A stretch of 64,000 nt of DNA from DASVEG01 sp035540495 (GTDB lineage Bacteria; Actinomycetota; Acidimicrobiia; Acidimicrobiales; CADCTF01): NCBI GenBank assembly GCA_035540495.1, contig DATLGL010000008.1:15302-79301 (forward strand), in the 5' to 3' direction. Of the stretch, positions 1-9,873 are shown one piece after another. Positions within the stretch are counted from its first letter, which is position 1; each line of letters opens with the position of its first letter. A program made the position numbers and the translations under genes. The notes below the pieces were generated by a model that did not search any database, had not been told where the DNA came from, and saw only the letters and a list, made by a program, of their open reading frames with translations.

Positions 1-429
1 TCGGACGACGGCGCCCGCGAGATCGCCGGACGGTCCCGCGGAACCCCTCGCATCGCCAACCGCCTGCTGAAGAGGGTCCGCGACTACGCCGAGGTACGGG
101 GCGGGCGAGACGGGTCGATCGACCTCGACGTCGCCTCCGCCGGGCTGTCGTTGTTCGGCGTCGACGAGCTCGGGCTCGACAAGGTCGACCGTGCGATTCT
201 CGACGCGGTGTGCCGCCGGTTCGGCGGCGGTCCCGTGGGGCTGTCAACGCTCGCGGTCTCGGTCGGCGAGGAGACCGAGACGGTCGAAGACGTCTACGAG
301 CCCTTCCTCCTCCAGCTCGGGCTGCTCATGCGCACGCCGCGCGGGAGGGTGGCGACGCCCGCGGCGTTCCAGCACATCGGGCTGGAGCCGCCGCCCGCTG
401 TCCCTGGCACGCCCGGCCTCTTCGACTGA
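1..429 (+). CDS. ruvB: Holliday junction branch-migration ATPase RuvB, C-terminal part (5' end outside window)
   Basis: The reading frame is open from the first base and encodes the last 142 residues of RuvB, the hexameric AAA+ motor that drives branch migration with RuvA. Visible are the small AAA+ subdomain motif RSRGTPRIANRLLKRVRDYA and the winged-helix DNA-binding domain with GPVGLSTLA and EDVYEPFLLQLGLL, ending in RTPRGRVATPAAFQHIG. Walker A and B lie upstream of the window. RuvB belongs to the RuvABC recombination-repair machinery, and ruvABC preceding queA, tgt and yajC-secDF is a common bacterial order. An internal TTG at 151 is not a real start because the homology continues upstream of it. 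Identification is secure; only the 5' boundary is missing. Confidence 0.95.
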   Translation, partial: SDDGAREIAGRSRGTPRIANRLLKRVRDYAEVRGGRDGSIDLDVASAGLSLFGVDELGLDKVDRAILDAVCRRFGGGPVGLSTLAVSVGEETETVEDVYEPFLLQLGLLMRTPRGRVATPAAFQHIGLEPPPAVPGTPGLFD

Positions 430-460
430 CGCCGACCCGCCGACACGCGACCCGCGTCAC

Positions 461-507
461 ACGATTGGTCACGAAGGCAGCCACAGCCGCCCTTCGTGAC
501 CAATCGT
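461..507. terminator. Long perfect inverted repeat between convergent genes (probable bidirectional terminator)
   Basis: Arms at 461-477 (acgattggtcacgaagg) and 491-507 are perfect reverse complements, 17 bp, with a 13-nt loop. The repeat lies between the end of ruvB and the end of the small minus-strand gene at 510-716. There is no T-tract on either side, so a terminator role is inferred from position and stem strength. Confidence 0.6.
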
Positions 508-509
508 TG

Positions 510-716
510 CTAGATCGGCAGCCCCGACAACGGGATCGTCGGCAGCGGCGGCCGTTCGGGCAGCGGGTTTCCCTGGCAGACCCCGAAGTCGACGTGCTCG
601 ATGATGATGCAAGCCCAGCTGCTGGACGTAGCGGTCGGCACGACCGCGGCCGCACCGACAGTCGGGGCCACAGCCAGGCCGAACGCCAGCCCGGCGACGA
701 TCAGTGCTCGCTTCAT
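510..716 (-). CDS. Small secreted protein of unknown function, coupled to the ECF sigma factor
   Basis: A 68-residue protein begins MKRALIVAGLAFGLAVAPTV, a typical Sec signal peptide: two basic residues, a hydrophobic core and a likely cleavage after VGA near residue 22. The mature part of about 46 residues holds two cysteines (in SSWACIII and FGVCQG), possibly a disulfide, then a Pro-rich tail. The ATG overlaps the sigma-factor stop in an ATGA tetranucleotide, so translational coupling is likely. I do not recognise the family. Coupling to a sigma gene suggests a cell-envelope role or a sensing partner, but that is inference. It is short, but the signal peptide and the coupled start argue for a real gene. 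Confidence 0.6.
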   Translation of the reverse strand: MKRALIVAGLAFGLAVAPTVGAAAVVPTATSSSWACIIIEHVDFGVCQGNPLPERPPLPTIPLSGLPI

Positions 717-1801
717 TTGTGACCCCCTGATACGAAGTGCAGCACGTCGCCGACAGCTCCCGTGGGGTCGAGACCGACGAGGACGTCTTTGCCGTTGACG
801 GTTGCCGACTGCTTCACCGGCTGCTGCTCCGCCTCGGGACGAAGCTCGGCAGCCGACCCCATCGAGGTGTTGGTCGGTGCGACGACGACTCGGCTCCCAC
901 GCCCGTCCGAGGTTGCTCGCTCGCCCCTGGATGCCGACGCCGGCGGGATGGTGGTCGACGCGATGGCGGCATCGATCGCGTCTCCCAACGAGGTGGTCGA
1001 CGCCGCGGGTGCGACCCCGATGGTGCGGACGACGGCCGCCGGCCGGTCGGAGGCGGCGGAGCGCTCCGGCAGGACGGCGGTGCCCACCGCGGCCACGGAC
1101 CCGACGACGGCGACGACGCCGAGCGCGGGCGCAACGCCGGCAGGCGCAGCGGACGCCCACGCAGCGACCTTGGCCTTGAACGCACCCCACTGACGGATGG
1201 CGGCTCCGAGCACAGGGATGGCACCCCAGGCACCGAGACGGTCGGCGCCGGCGACCGCGAGGAACTCCCGCTTCAGCGCCTTGCGGGCACGGAAGAGGAG
1301 GGCCTCGACCGTGCCGATCGACACCTCGTAGTGGTCGGCGATCTGCTGGTACGACCAGCCGCGGTGCTCCCGCATGTCGAGCACCTCGCGATGCCGCGGA
1401 GCGAGCCGGTCGAGCGCGGTCGTGAGCAGCGCGAAGTCGGCCTGCTCGACGATCGCCTCCTGCCCGCCCTCGACCGCGCCGAGCTCGATCACGTCCGACG
1501 GCTCGGTGCGTCCGCGCCGGCGGTGGTGGTCGACGCAGAGCCGGCCGGCGATCACCGTCATCCAGGGATAGAAGCGGCGCTCCCCGGCAAGGGTCGGCAG
1601 CGCCCGGTAGGCACGTGTGAACGCCTCCTGGGCGATCTCCTCGGCCTCGAGCGGGTCACCCACGCGCTTCAGGCAGAATCGCTGCAAGCGTGCGAAGTAG
1701 CGGCGGTAGAGGGTCTCGAAAGCAGTGTCGTCGCCTTCTTGAAACCGCTCGACCAACATCCTGTCGCGCTGAAGATCGACGTCGTCTATGCGAAGCGCCA
1801 A
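713..1801 (-). CDS. ECF-type RNA polymerase sigma factor with C-terminal transmembrane/extracytoplasmic extension
   Basis: The N-terminal part is a group IV sigma factor. Region 2 spans about residues 27-96 (AFETLYRRYFARL, EAEEIAQEAFTRAYRAL, FYPWMTVIAGRLCVDHHRRR). Region 4 spans about 124-179 (DRLAPRHREVLDMREHRGWS, then the helix-turn-helix YQQIADHYEVSIGTVEALLF). Unusually, about 180 more residues follow, with a predicted membrane helix near 222-244 (GVAPALGVVAVVGSVAAVG) and an Ala/Ser/Thr-rich tail presumably outside the cell. I chose TTG at 1801 because an AGGAG Shine-Dalgarno (1813-1809) sits 7 nt upstream. A GTG at 1849 would run into queA. No separate anti-sigma gene is adjacent, so the fused tail may itself control activity (inference). 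The stop overlaps the small secreted gene. Confidence 0.85.
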   Translation of the reverse strand: MALRIDDVDLQRDRMLVERFQEGDDTAFETLYRRYFARLQRFCLKRVGDPLEAEEIAQEAFTRAYRALPTLAGERRFYPWMTVIAGRLCVDHHRRRGRTEPSDVIELGAVEGGQEAIVEQADFALLTTALDRLAPRHREVLDMREHRGWSYQQIADHYEVSIGTVEALLFRARKALKREFLAVAGADRLGAWGAIPVLGAAIRQWGAFKAKVAAWASAAPAGVAPALGVVAVVGSVAAVGTAVLPERSAASDRPAAVVRTIGVAPAASTTSLGDAIDAAIASTTIPPASASRGERATSDGRGSRVVVAPTNTSMGSAAELRPEAEQQPVKQSATVNGKDVLVGLDPTGAVGDVLHFVSGGHK

Positions 1802-1835
1802 GACGTGGCTCCTGGTGTAGCCCGGATATGCAGTT

Positions 1836-2899
1836 GTGACCCCGTTCACTGAATTCGCCCCCTTGACCTCAAACTCCTTCCGTCTCGCCGACTTCGCATA
1901 CGACCTCCCCGAGGAGGCGATCGCACAGGAACCGGCCGAGCCGCGCTCGTCGGCGCGGTTGCTCGTCGACCTCGCGCGACCCGGTGATCCGGACGCCTCC
2001 CGAACGGTCGCCGACCTGCCGTCGTTGCTCGAACCGGGCGACGTCGTGGTGGTGAACGAGACGAAGGTGCTGCCCGCTCGGATGCACCTCCGGAAGGCGA
2101 CCGGCGGAGCGGCCGAGGTGCTGCTGCTGGAACCGGACGGCGATCCGTCGTCGGGCGTGTGGCAGGCGCTCGTCCGTCCGGCCCGGAGGCTCCAGCCGTC
2201 GACGGTCCTCTACGGGGAGGACGGAACCGCCGTGGTGGAGGTGGGCGAGCGGCTTCCGGACGACCCGAGCCGGGTTCGCGTGAAGGTGCTGGCGGACGAT
2301 CCGGGGCGCCACGGCGTCGTTCCGCTCCCGCCCTACATCCACGCCGAGCTGGCCGACGCCAACCGGTACCAGACGGTGTACGCCCGCTCGCCCGGCAGCG
2401 TCGCCGCGCCGACCGCGGGCCTCCACCTGACCGACGAGATCCTCCGACAGCTGGAGCAGAACGGCGTGGCGGTGCATCGGGTCGATCTCGCCGTCGGTCT
2501 CGACACGTTCCGTCCCATCGCGGTCGACGACGTCGCCGACCACCAGATGCACAGCGAGCGCTACCGGGTCCCGGAAGAGACGCTGGACGCGTGCCGGAGC
2601 GCGACCGGCCGCGTCGTCGCCATCGGTACCACGTCGGTGCGGGCGCTCGAGTCCGCCGCCGCCCGCAACGAGCTGCACGGCCGTACCGATCTCTTCATCC
2701 AGCCGGGATTCGAGTTCCAGGTCGTCGACGTGCTGCTGACGAACTTCCACCTGCCGAAATCGTCGCTGCTCGTGTTGCTGTCAGCGTTCGCCGGGCACGA
2801 CCGCTGGCGCCGCCTCTACGACCTCGCCCTCTCGGAGCGCTTTCGTTTCCTCTCCTTCGGCGACGCGATGCTCGTGAGGCGCGCAGAGAGCTCCGACGA

Positions 2900-2903
<4 letters not shown>
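1836..2903 (+). CDS. queA: S-adenosylmethionine:tRNA ribosyltransferase-isomerase QueA
   Basis: QueA transfers and isomerises the ribosyl moiety of SAM onto preQ1-modified tRNA to give epoxyqueuosine, the step after Tgt. Family hallmarks are visible: LADFAYDLPEEAIAQEPAEP at the N-terminus, VVNETKVLPARM, the SVAAPTAGLHLT signature, VGLDTFRPI and LLTNFHLPKSSLLVLLSAFA near the C-terminus. At 355 residues from GTG 1836 it is slightly longer than usual; TTG at 1863 is an equally plausible start and gives 346. It is divergent from the sigma gene and overlaps tgt by 4 nt (ATGA), so the two queuosine genes are cotranslated. Confidence 0.95.
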
Positions 2904-3994
<1,091 letters not shown>

Positions 3995-4016
3995 CCACTA
4001 CCGTTTCTCGCCGGTC

Positions 4017-4334
4017 ATGGAACTGCTTCCGCTTCTCCTGCTCTTCGCGGTCATGTACTTCCTGCTCATCCGGCCCCAGCAGCAGCGGGTTCGGGCGCAG
4101 CGGGCGCTGGTGTCGTCACTGGAGGTCGGCGACGAGGTCGTCACCATCGGTGGACTGATCGGCCGCATCATCCGGCTCGACGACGACTCCGCCGAGATCG
4201 AGACGACGCCCGGCACCGTGCTGCGGTTCCGGCGCAGCGCGATCAGCGGGAAGCTGGGCCCGGTCGCCGTCGACGACGACGTGATCGACGTCGACGACCC
4301 GACCGATCCGCAGCCGCCACGAGACCAGATCTGA
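4017..4334 (+). CDS. yajC: Sec translocon accessory protein YajC
   Basis: A 105-residue protein with one N-terminal membrane helix (MELLPLLLLFAVMYFLLIRP), then the family motif RPQQQRVRAQRALVSSLEVGDEVVTIGGL and an acidic C-terminus. YajC associates with SecD-SecF in the inner membrane and assists protein export. Its stop codon overlaps the secD start by one nucleotide (TGATG), so yajC-secD-secF form one unit. A TACCGT hexamer at 3999-4004 lies 12 nt before the ATG and could be a -10 element. Confidence 0.93.
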   Translation: MELLPLLLLFAVMYFLLIRPQQQRVRAQRALVSSLEVGDEVVTIGGLIGRIIRLDDDSAEIETTPGTVLRFRRSAISGKLGPVAVDDDVIDVDDPTDPQPPRDQI

Positions 4335-5833
4335 TGCGCCGGGGTCTCGTCCTCAGCCTCGTCCTGATCCTGGTCGTCGCCTTCGGCGGCTTCGCCGCCG
4401 CTCGCTCGGCCGACTGGGAGCCCGAGCTCGGCCTCGATCTGCAAGGCGGTGCGTACGTCGTCCTGCAGCCGAAGGAACGGGTCGCCGGCAGCATCCTCGA
4501 CCAGTCGATCGAGATCATCCGCAACCGGGTCGACGCGCTCGGCGTCGCCGAGCCAGACATCTCGCGTCAGGGCGACTCGATCATCGTGCAGCTGCCGGGC
4601 GTGAAAGACCAGCGTCGGGCGCTCGAGATCGTCGGCCAGACCGCCGAGCTGCGGTTCCGTCCGGTGCTCAGCGTCCTGCCGCCTGACACCACCGCCACGA
4701 CGACCACGACGACGACGTCAGCCCCGGAGGGTGAAGGCGAGGGCACGGAGGCCACGACCACCACGACCGACCCGGCCGCACCGACGACGACGTCCACCAC
4801 GATCGCTCCCGGCACGACACCGCGCGAAGAGGCCGCCGCCGACAAGGAGGTCGTCCTCCCCGAGCTCGACGACAACGGCGACGTCGTGGCCCGGTACCAG
4901 CTCGGTCCGGCCGGCGCGACGGGCCGCATCGTGCGCACGGCTCGAGCGGAGCCGCCGCAGGGCATCGGCGGCGACTGGTTCGTGTCGGTGCGCCTCACGG
5001 GCGACGGGAACGACCAGTTCAACCAGATCGCCACGACCTGTTTCAACGCCACGCCGCAGTGCCCGACACGCCAGGTGGCGATCGAGCTCGACAACGTCGT
5101 GCAGTCGGCGCCGACGGTGCAGGAACCGACGTTCCGCGGCGAAGTCTCGATCACCGGTCAGTTCAGCGAGCGCGAGGCCCGCGACCTCGCGCTGGTCCTC
5201 CGCTTCGGCTCGCTTCCGGTCGAGCTGCAGGCACAGGAGGTCCGCACGGTCTCGGCCACCCTCGGCCGCGACTCCCTCAACGCCGGCCTCACCGCCGGAC
5301 TCGCAGGCCTCGGTCTCGTGCTGCTCTACATCATCTTCTACTACCGAGCCCTCGGAGTCGTCGTCGCCCTTGGCCTGGTCGTGTGGGCAGCTCTGCAGTG
5401 GACGGTGATCTCGCTGCTCGGCAACCGCTACGGCCTCGCGCTCAGCCTCGCCGGCGCTGTCGGCATCGTGGTGTCGGTCGGCGTCACGGTCGACTCCTAC
5501 ATCGTCTTCTTCGAGCGGTTGAAGGACGAGATCCGGTCGGGCAAGACCATCCGCTCGTCCGTCGACCGCGGCTTCAGCGCGGCGTACCGGACGATCCTCG
5601 CGGCCGACATCTCCTCGCTCATCGGCGCCGCGCTGCTCTACTGGCTGACGGTCGGTCCGGTGCGCGGGTTCGCCCTGTTCCTCGGCCTCTCGACGATCCT
5701 CGACCTGATCGTCGCCTACTTCTTCACCCGTCCCGCAGTGGCCTTGGTCGCCCGGAACCGGCTGTTCACCGATGCGCCGTTCCTCGGCGTGGCGAGAGGG
5801 CTCGGCGCCGCTCCGGCGGGAGGCCGGTCATGA
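4334..5833 (+). CDS. secD: Protein translocase subunit SecD
   Basis: SecD works with SecF to complete preprotein translocation using the proton motive force. Helix 1 is at residues 5-22, followed by the signature LGLDLQGGAYVVL, the large extracytoplasmic P1 domain, and five C-terminal helices with SVGVTVDSYIVFFERLKDEI and RGFSAAYRTILAADISSLIG. A low-complexity Thr/Pro/Ser/Glu insert at about residues 116-165, with runs of Thr, interrupts the P1 region; such linkers are common in actinobacterial SecD. Length 499 residues. It overlaps yajC by 1 nt and secF by 4 nt. Confidence 0.96.
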   Translation: MRRGLVLSLVLILVVAFGGFAAARSADWEPELGLDLQGGAYVVLQPKERVAGSILDQSIEIIRNRVDALGVAEPDISRQGDSIIVQLPGVKDQRRALEIVGQTAELRFRPVLSVLPPDTTATTTTTTTSAPEGEGEGTEATTTTTDPAAPTTTSTTIAPGTTPREEAAADKEVVLPELDDNGDVVARYQLGPAGATGRIVRTARAEPPQGIGGDWFVSVRLTGDGNDQFNQIATTCFNATPQCPTRQVAIELDNVVQSAPTVQEPTFRGEVSITGQFSEREARDLALVLRFGSLPVELQAQEVRTVSATLGRDSLNAGLTAGLAGLGLVLLYIIFYYRALGVVVALGLVVWAALQWTVISLLGNRYGLALSLAGAVGIVVSVGVTVDSYIVFFERLKDEIRSGKTIRSSVDRGFSAAYRTILAADISSLIGAALLYWLTVGPVRGFALFLGLSTILDLIVAYFFTRPAVALVARNRLFTDAPFLGVARGLGAAPAGGRS

Positions 5834-6987
5834 CCGACACGACGAAGAACCACTCGATCTGGCAGCGGCTCTACCACGGGGAGACGTCGTTCTCCTTCGT
5901 CGGCCGGCGTCGACTCTGGGCAACGATCTCGCTGGCCCTGATCGTCGTCGGGTTGTTGAGCCTCGCGGTGCGAGGGCTCAACTTCGGCATCGACTTCCGC
6001 GGTGGCACCAGCTGGGAGGTCGAGACCGACGAGCTCACGGTCGCCGAGGCGCGTGACGTGCTCGGCGAGTTCGGGCTCGCCGACGCGAAGATCCAGCTGA
6101 TCGGCGGCAACGTCCTGCGGGTGCAGGGCGACGAGGCGAACGAGAAGACCCGGGAGGAAGTCGCCGACGCGCTCGCCGAGGCGGGCGGGGTCGACCGGAA
6201 CGACGTCAGCGTCAACGAGGTCGGCCCGTCGTGGGGCGAGGACATCTCGCGCAAGGCGCTGCGAGCGCTCATCTTCTTCCTCGTCGCGATCACCATCTAC
6301 ATCACGCTGCGCTTCGAGTTGAAGATGGCGATCGCGACGCTGACCGCGTTGTTCCACGACCTCTTCGTGACCGTCGGCGTGTACTCGTTGAGCGGCTTCG
6401 AGGTGACGCCGGCGACGGTCATCGCGGTGCTCACCATCCTCGGCTACTCGATCTACGACGGCATCGTGGTGTTCGACAAGATCGACGAGAACACGCGCAG
6501 CCTCGCGTCGTCGGGCCGCATGACCTACGGCGACATGGTCGACCTGTCGCTCAACCAGGTCCTCATGCGGACGTTGAACACGTCGATCACCGCCCTGCTC
6601 CCGATCCTGTCGCTGCTGATCGTCGGCGGCCGCATCCTGGGAGCGGTCACGCTGCAGGACTTCGCGCTCGCGCTGCTCATCGGTCTCGCTGCGTCGGCGT
6701 ACTCGTCGATCTTCATCGCGTCGCCCGTGCTCGCCCTGCTCAAGGAGCGCGAGCCGAGGTACGCGGCGATCAAGGAGCGTCTCGCGACTGGCCGTCCGGC
6801 CGGGCCGCTCACGCCCGCAGCCGCAGCCGCTGCGTCCGGCGGTGGGTCCGGCAGCGGGTCCGCGCCTTCATCGCGAGTGGCCGTCGATGACGACGATCCC
6901 GCCTCGCGAGGTCCATCGAGACCGGTTTCCCCGATGCGCCGAAGCGGCCAGCCGCCGAGGCCGAGGAAGAAGGGTCGCAGGCGGTAG
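5830..6987 (+). CDS. secF: Protein translocase subunit SecF
   Basis: SecF pairs with SecD in the membrane. The 385-residue protein has helix 1 near residues 28-46, the LNFGIDFRGGTSWEVE signature, and a C-terminal five-helix block with AIATLTALFHDLFVTVGVYS, VIAVLTILGYSIYDGIVVFD and RTLNTSITALLPILSLL. The C-terminus continues as a long Ala/Gly/Ser/Pro-rich, finally basic tail ending KKGRRR, probably cytosolic. ATG 5830 overlaps the secD stop (ATGA). An upstream extension of the frame inside secD is not coding. Confidence 0.96.
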   Translation: MTDTTKNHSIWQRLYHGETSFSFVGRRRLWATISLALIVVGLLSLAVRGLNFGIDFRGGTSWEVETDELTVAEARDVLGEFGLADAKIQLIGGNVLRVQGDEANEKTREEVADALAEAGGVDRNDVSVNEVGPSWGEDISRKALRALIFFLVAITIYITLRFELKMAIATLTALFHDLFVTVGVYSLSGFEVTPATVIAVLTILGYSIYDGIVVFDKIDENTRSLASSGRMTYGDMVDLSLNQVLMRTLNTSITALLPILSLLIVGGRILGAVTLQDFALALLIGLAASAYSSIFIASPVLALLKEREPRYAAIKERLATGRPAGPLTPAAAAAASGGGSGSGSAPSSRVAVDDDDPASRGPSRPVSPMRRSGQPPRPRKKGRRR

Positions 6988-6993
6988 GCCCGG

Positions 6994-6999
6994 TAGGCT
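6994..6999 (+). promoter_or_regulatory. Candidate -10 element (taggct) for apt, leaderless-type position
   Basis: TAGGCT ends 6 nt before the apt ATG (7006), so transcription would begin at or next to the start codon. No Shine-Dalgarno is seen between them. It belongs to a recurring TAnnnT pattern in this window. Confidence 0.5.
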
Positions 7000-7005
7000 G
7001 ACCTG

Positions 7006-7533
7006 ATGGTCGACGCCGGCTGGCTGAAGGGGCACATCCGGGACATCCCGGACTTCCCCAAGCCGGGCGTCGTCTTCAAGGACATCACACCGTTGCTGTC
7101 GGCGCCGGAGGCGTACCGGGCGACGATCGATCACTTGGCGACGCCGTTCTCCGACCGGCACATCGACAAGGTTCTCGGCATCGAGGCTCGTGGCTTCATC
7201 GTCGCCGCGCCTGTGGCGTACCACTTCGGCGCCGGCTTCGTTCCGGTGCGCAAGGCGGGAAAGCTGCCCTGGCGGATCGAGCGTGAGGAGTACGAGCTCG
7301 AGTACGGCACCGACCTGCTCGAGATCCATCACGACGCGGTCCACCCGGGTGAGCAGACGTTGATCGTCGACGACGTGCTCGCCACCGGAGGTACGGCTGC
7401 GGCTGCGATCCGCCTGGTCGAGAAGCTCGGCGGGGTCGTGGTCGGACTCGCGTTCGTGATCGAGCTCGAGTTTCTCGGCGGACGCGGGAGAATCGATGGG
7501 TACGAGTCCCACGCGTTGTTGACGTACGAGTAG
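7006..7533 (+). CDS. apt: Adenine phosphoribosyltransferase
   Basis: Apt salvages adenine with PRPP to form AMP. The 175-residue protein has IPDFPKPGVVFKDITPLL at the N-terminus, GIEARGFIVAAPVAY, the flexible-loop region VPVRKAGKLPWRI and the PRPP-binding motif TLIVDDVLATGGTAAAA. It sits between secF and rel, a position shared by many bacteria (secD-secF-apt-relA). The start is supported by the family N-terminus and by a -10-like hexamer just upstream. Confidence 0.96.
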   Translation: MVDAGWLKGHIRDIPDFPKPGVVFKDITPLLSAPEAYRATIDHLATPFSDRHIDKVLGIEARGFIVAAPVAYHFGAGFVPVRKAGKLPWRIEREEYELEYGTDLLEIHHDAVHPGEQTLIVDDVLATGGTAAAAIRLVEKLGGVVVGLAFVIELEFLGGRGRIDGYESHALLTYE

Positions 7534-7546
7534 GAGGGGAGGGCGA

Positions 7547-9829
7547 GTGGCCACAGTCGACCGGGTACGCGTGCTGCCGTGGAGGCGACACGCGCCGTCG
7601 GCGCCCCGCCCCGAGCTCGTCCCCCTGCTCAACGCCTACCGGCAGCACTGGCCGAAGGGCGACACCGACCTCATCGTCCGCGCGTACGAGGTCGCCGACA
7701 AGGCGCATGAAGACGTCGTGCGCCAGTCGGGCGAGCCGTACATCAGCCACCCGCTCGCGGTCGCGCTGATCCTCGCCGAGATCGGTCTCGACGACATCAC
7801 CCTCGCGGCGGCGCTCCTCCACGACGTGGTGGAAGACACCGGGATCGAGCTCGACGAGATCTCCGAGAGCTTCGGGCCCGTGGTCGCCTCCATCGTCGAC
7901 GGCGTCACCAAGCTCGAGCGGGTCAGCTTCGACTCGAAGGAGGCCCAGCAGGCGGCCTCGATGCGCAAGATGCTCCTGGCGATCGCCAAGGACCTGCGCG
8001 TCCTCTACATCAAGCTGGGCGACCGCCTGCACAACATGCGGACGATCGCCGCGATGGCCGAGTTCAAGCAGAAGCGGACGGCCCAGGAGACGCTCGACAT
8101 CTACGCGCCGCTCGCCCACCGCCTGGGCATCCAAGAGGTGAAGTGGCAGCTGGAAGACCTCTCGTTCGCGGTCCTCCACCCGAAGCGGTACGCCGAGATC
8201 GAGCAGATGGTCGCCCTGCGTGCGCCGGAGCGGGAGATCTACATCGCCCAGGTGCTCGAGGTGATCCGTGAGCGTCTGGCCGACCATCACATCCAGGGCG
8301 ATGTCACGGGGCGGCCGAAGCACCTCTACTCCATCTACGAGAAGATGGTGATCAAGGGCAAGGAGTTCAACGAGATCTTCGATCTCGTCGGCATCCGGGT
8401 GATGGTGCCGAGCCTCAAGGACTGCTACGCCGCGCTGGGTGCGATCCACGCGACGTGGAACCCTGTTCCCGGCCGGTTCAAGGACTACATCGCCACTCCG
8501 AAGTTCAACCTCTACCAGTCGCTGCACACCACCGTCGTCGGTCCGCAGGGCCAGCAGATCGAGGTGCAGATCCGCACGAGCGAGATGCACGCGCGCGCCG
8601 AGTTCGGCGTGGCCGCGCACTACGGCTACAAGGAGAACGCCGCCGTCACGGCGAGCGACGCCGCGTGGCTGCAGCGGCTCGTCGACTGGCAGTCGGACGC
8701 GAACGATCCGGCCGAGTTCTTCGAGTCGCTGAAGCTCGACCTCGAGCAGGACGAGGTCTTCGTCTTCACGCCGAAGGGCGACGTCGTCACGCTGCCGGTC
8801 GGGTCGACGCCGGTCGACTTCGCCTACTCCGTGCACACGGAGGTCGGCCACCACTGCATCGGCGCCCGCATCAACGGCAACCTCGCGCGCCTCGACGAGC
8901 AGCTCACGTCGGGCGACACGGTCGAGGTCACGACGTCGAAGGTGGCGAAGGGGCCGTCTCGCGACTGGCTCGAGTTCGTCGCCTCGCCTCGTGCGCGCAA
9001 CAAGATCCGCCAGTGGTTCTCACGCGAGCGTCGGGAGGACGCGCTCGAGAACGGGCGCGACGAGCTGTCGAAGGCCATTCGACGCGAGGGCCTGCCGGTG
9101 CAGAAGCTCGCTGCGTCGGCGGTGCTGGTGAAGCTGGCCGAGTCGATGCACTACGCCGACCTCGACACGCTCCACATCGCGATCGGTGAGGGCCACGTCT
9201 CGGCGAAGTCGGTAGCGCAGCGCCTCGCTCGCGAGCTCCGAGGCGGCGACCACGAGGAGCAGCTGCCGTCGACGGTCCAGAAGCCCCGCCGGCGGTCGCA
9301 GGCGGGGGCGACAGGCGTCTACGTCGAGGGTCTCGACGACCTCATGATCCGCCTGTCGCGCTGCTGTACGCCGGTGCCGGGCGACGACATCATCGGCTTC
9401 GTCACCAGGGGCCGCGGCGTCTCTGTCCATCGTTCCGACTGCGCGAACGCGGCGGCGCTGATGGCCGGGCAGGAGGCGCGCCTCATCGACGTCGAGTGGG
9501 ACCGCGAGTCGCGCGGGTCGTTCATCGTCTCGGTCGAGGTGAAGGCGCTCGACCGCACGAAGCTCCTCGCCGACGTCACCAAGGTGCTCGCCGAGCACCA
9601 CGTGAACATCCTCTCCTCGTCGACGCACGTGGGCGCCGACTCGGTGTCGCGGATGCGGTTCGAGTTCGAGCTGGCCGACCCGGGCCACCTCGACTCGATC
9701 GTCGCGTCGCTCAAGCGCGTCGACTCGGTCTACGACGCCTACCGGATGCTTCCGGGCAAGGGTCTGGCCGAGCCGGTGAAGACGCCGGCCGCCGCCGGTG
9801 CGGGGGCCGGCGGCGCCGACGCCGACTGA
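7547..9829 (+). CDS. rel: Bifunctional (p)ppGpp synthetase/hydrolase Rel
   Basis: A 760-residue RelA/SpoT homologue that makes and degrades the stringent-response alarmone. In order: HD hydrolase domain (HDVVEDT, His92-Asp93, plus GDRLHNMRTI), so hydrolysis is probably active; synthetase domain with GRPKHLYSIYEKM, DLVGIRVMV and KDYIATPKFNLYQSLHTTV; TGS domain at about residues 405-465 (VFVFTPKGDVVTLPVGSTPV); helical and zinc-finger-like region with CCTPVPGDDIIGFVTRGRG; and a C-terminal ACT domain near 670-745. Start GTG 7547 is supported by a strong AGGAGGGG Shine-Dalgarno at 7532-7539. It is 13 nt downstream of apt, probably one transcript. Confidence 0.97.
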   Translation: MATVDRVRVLPWRRHAPSAPRPELVPLLNAYRQHWPKGDTDLIVRAYEVADKAHEDVVRQSGEPYISHPLAVALILAEIGLDDITLAAALLHDVVEDTGIELDEISESFGPVVASIVDGVTKLERVSFDSKEAQQAASMRKMLLAIAKDLRVLYIKLGDRLHNMRTIAAMAEFKQKRTAQETLDIYAPLAHRLGIQEVKWQLEDLSFAVLHPKRYAEIEQMVALRAPEREIYIAQVLEVIRERLADHHIQGDVTGRPKHLYSIYEKMVIKGKEFNEIFDLVGIRVMVPSLKDCYAALGAIHATWNPVPGRFKDYIATPKFNLYQSLHTTVVGPQGQQIEVQIRTSEMHARAEFGVAAHYGYKENAAVTASDAAWLQRLVDWQSDANDPAEFFESLKLDLEQDEVFVFTPKGDVVTLPVGSTPVDFAYSVHTEVGHHCIGARINGNLARLDEQLTSGDTVEVTTSKVAKGPSRDWLEFVASPRARNKIRQWFSRERREDALENGRDELSKAIRREGLPVQKLAASAVLVKLAESMHYADLDTLHIAIGEGHVSAKSVAQRLARELRGGDHEEQLPSTVQKPRRRSQAGATGVYVEGLDDLMIRLSRCCTPVPGDDIIGFVTRGRGVSVHRSDCANAAALMAGQEARLIDVEWDRESRGSFIVSVEVKALDRTKLLADVTKVLAEHHVNILSSSTHVGADSVSRMRFEFELADPGHLDSIVASLKRVDSVYDAYRMLPGKGLAEPVKTPAAAGAGAGGADAD

Positions 9830-9873
9830 TCCGCCTGACGCAGCCGACCTGGCGCGCCCAGCGCGGACGCGGC

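Noticed and set aside
510..1190. A 226-codon minus-strand frame ending with the small secreted protein
   Set aside because: Upstream of ATG 716 the frame is an Arg-rich shadow of the sigma-factor gene; only the last 68 codons look real.
4680..4830. ACC/ACG-rich repetitive stretch in secD
   Set aside because: It encodes an in-frame Thr/Pro-rich linker typical of actinobacterial SecD, not a DNA repeat element.
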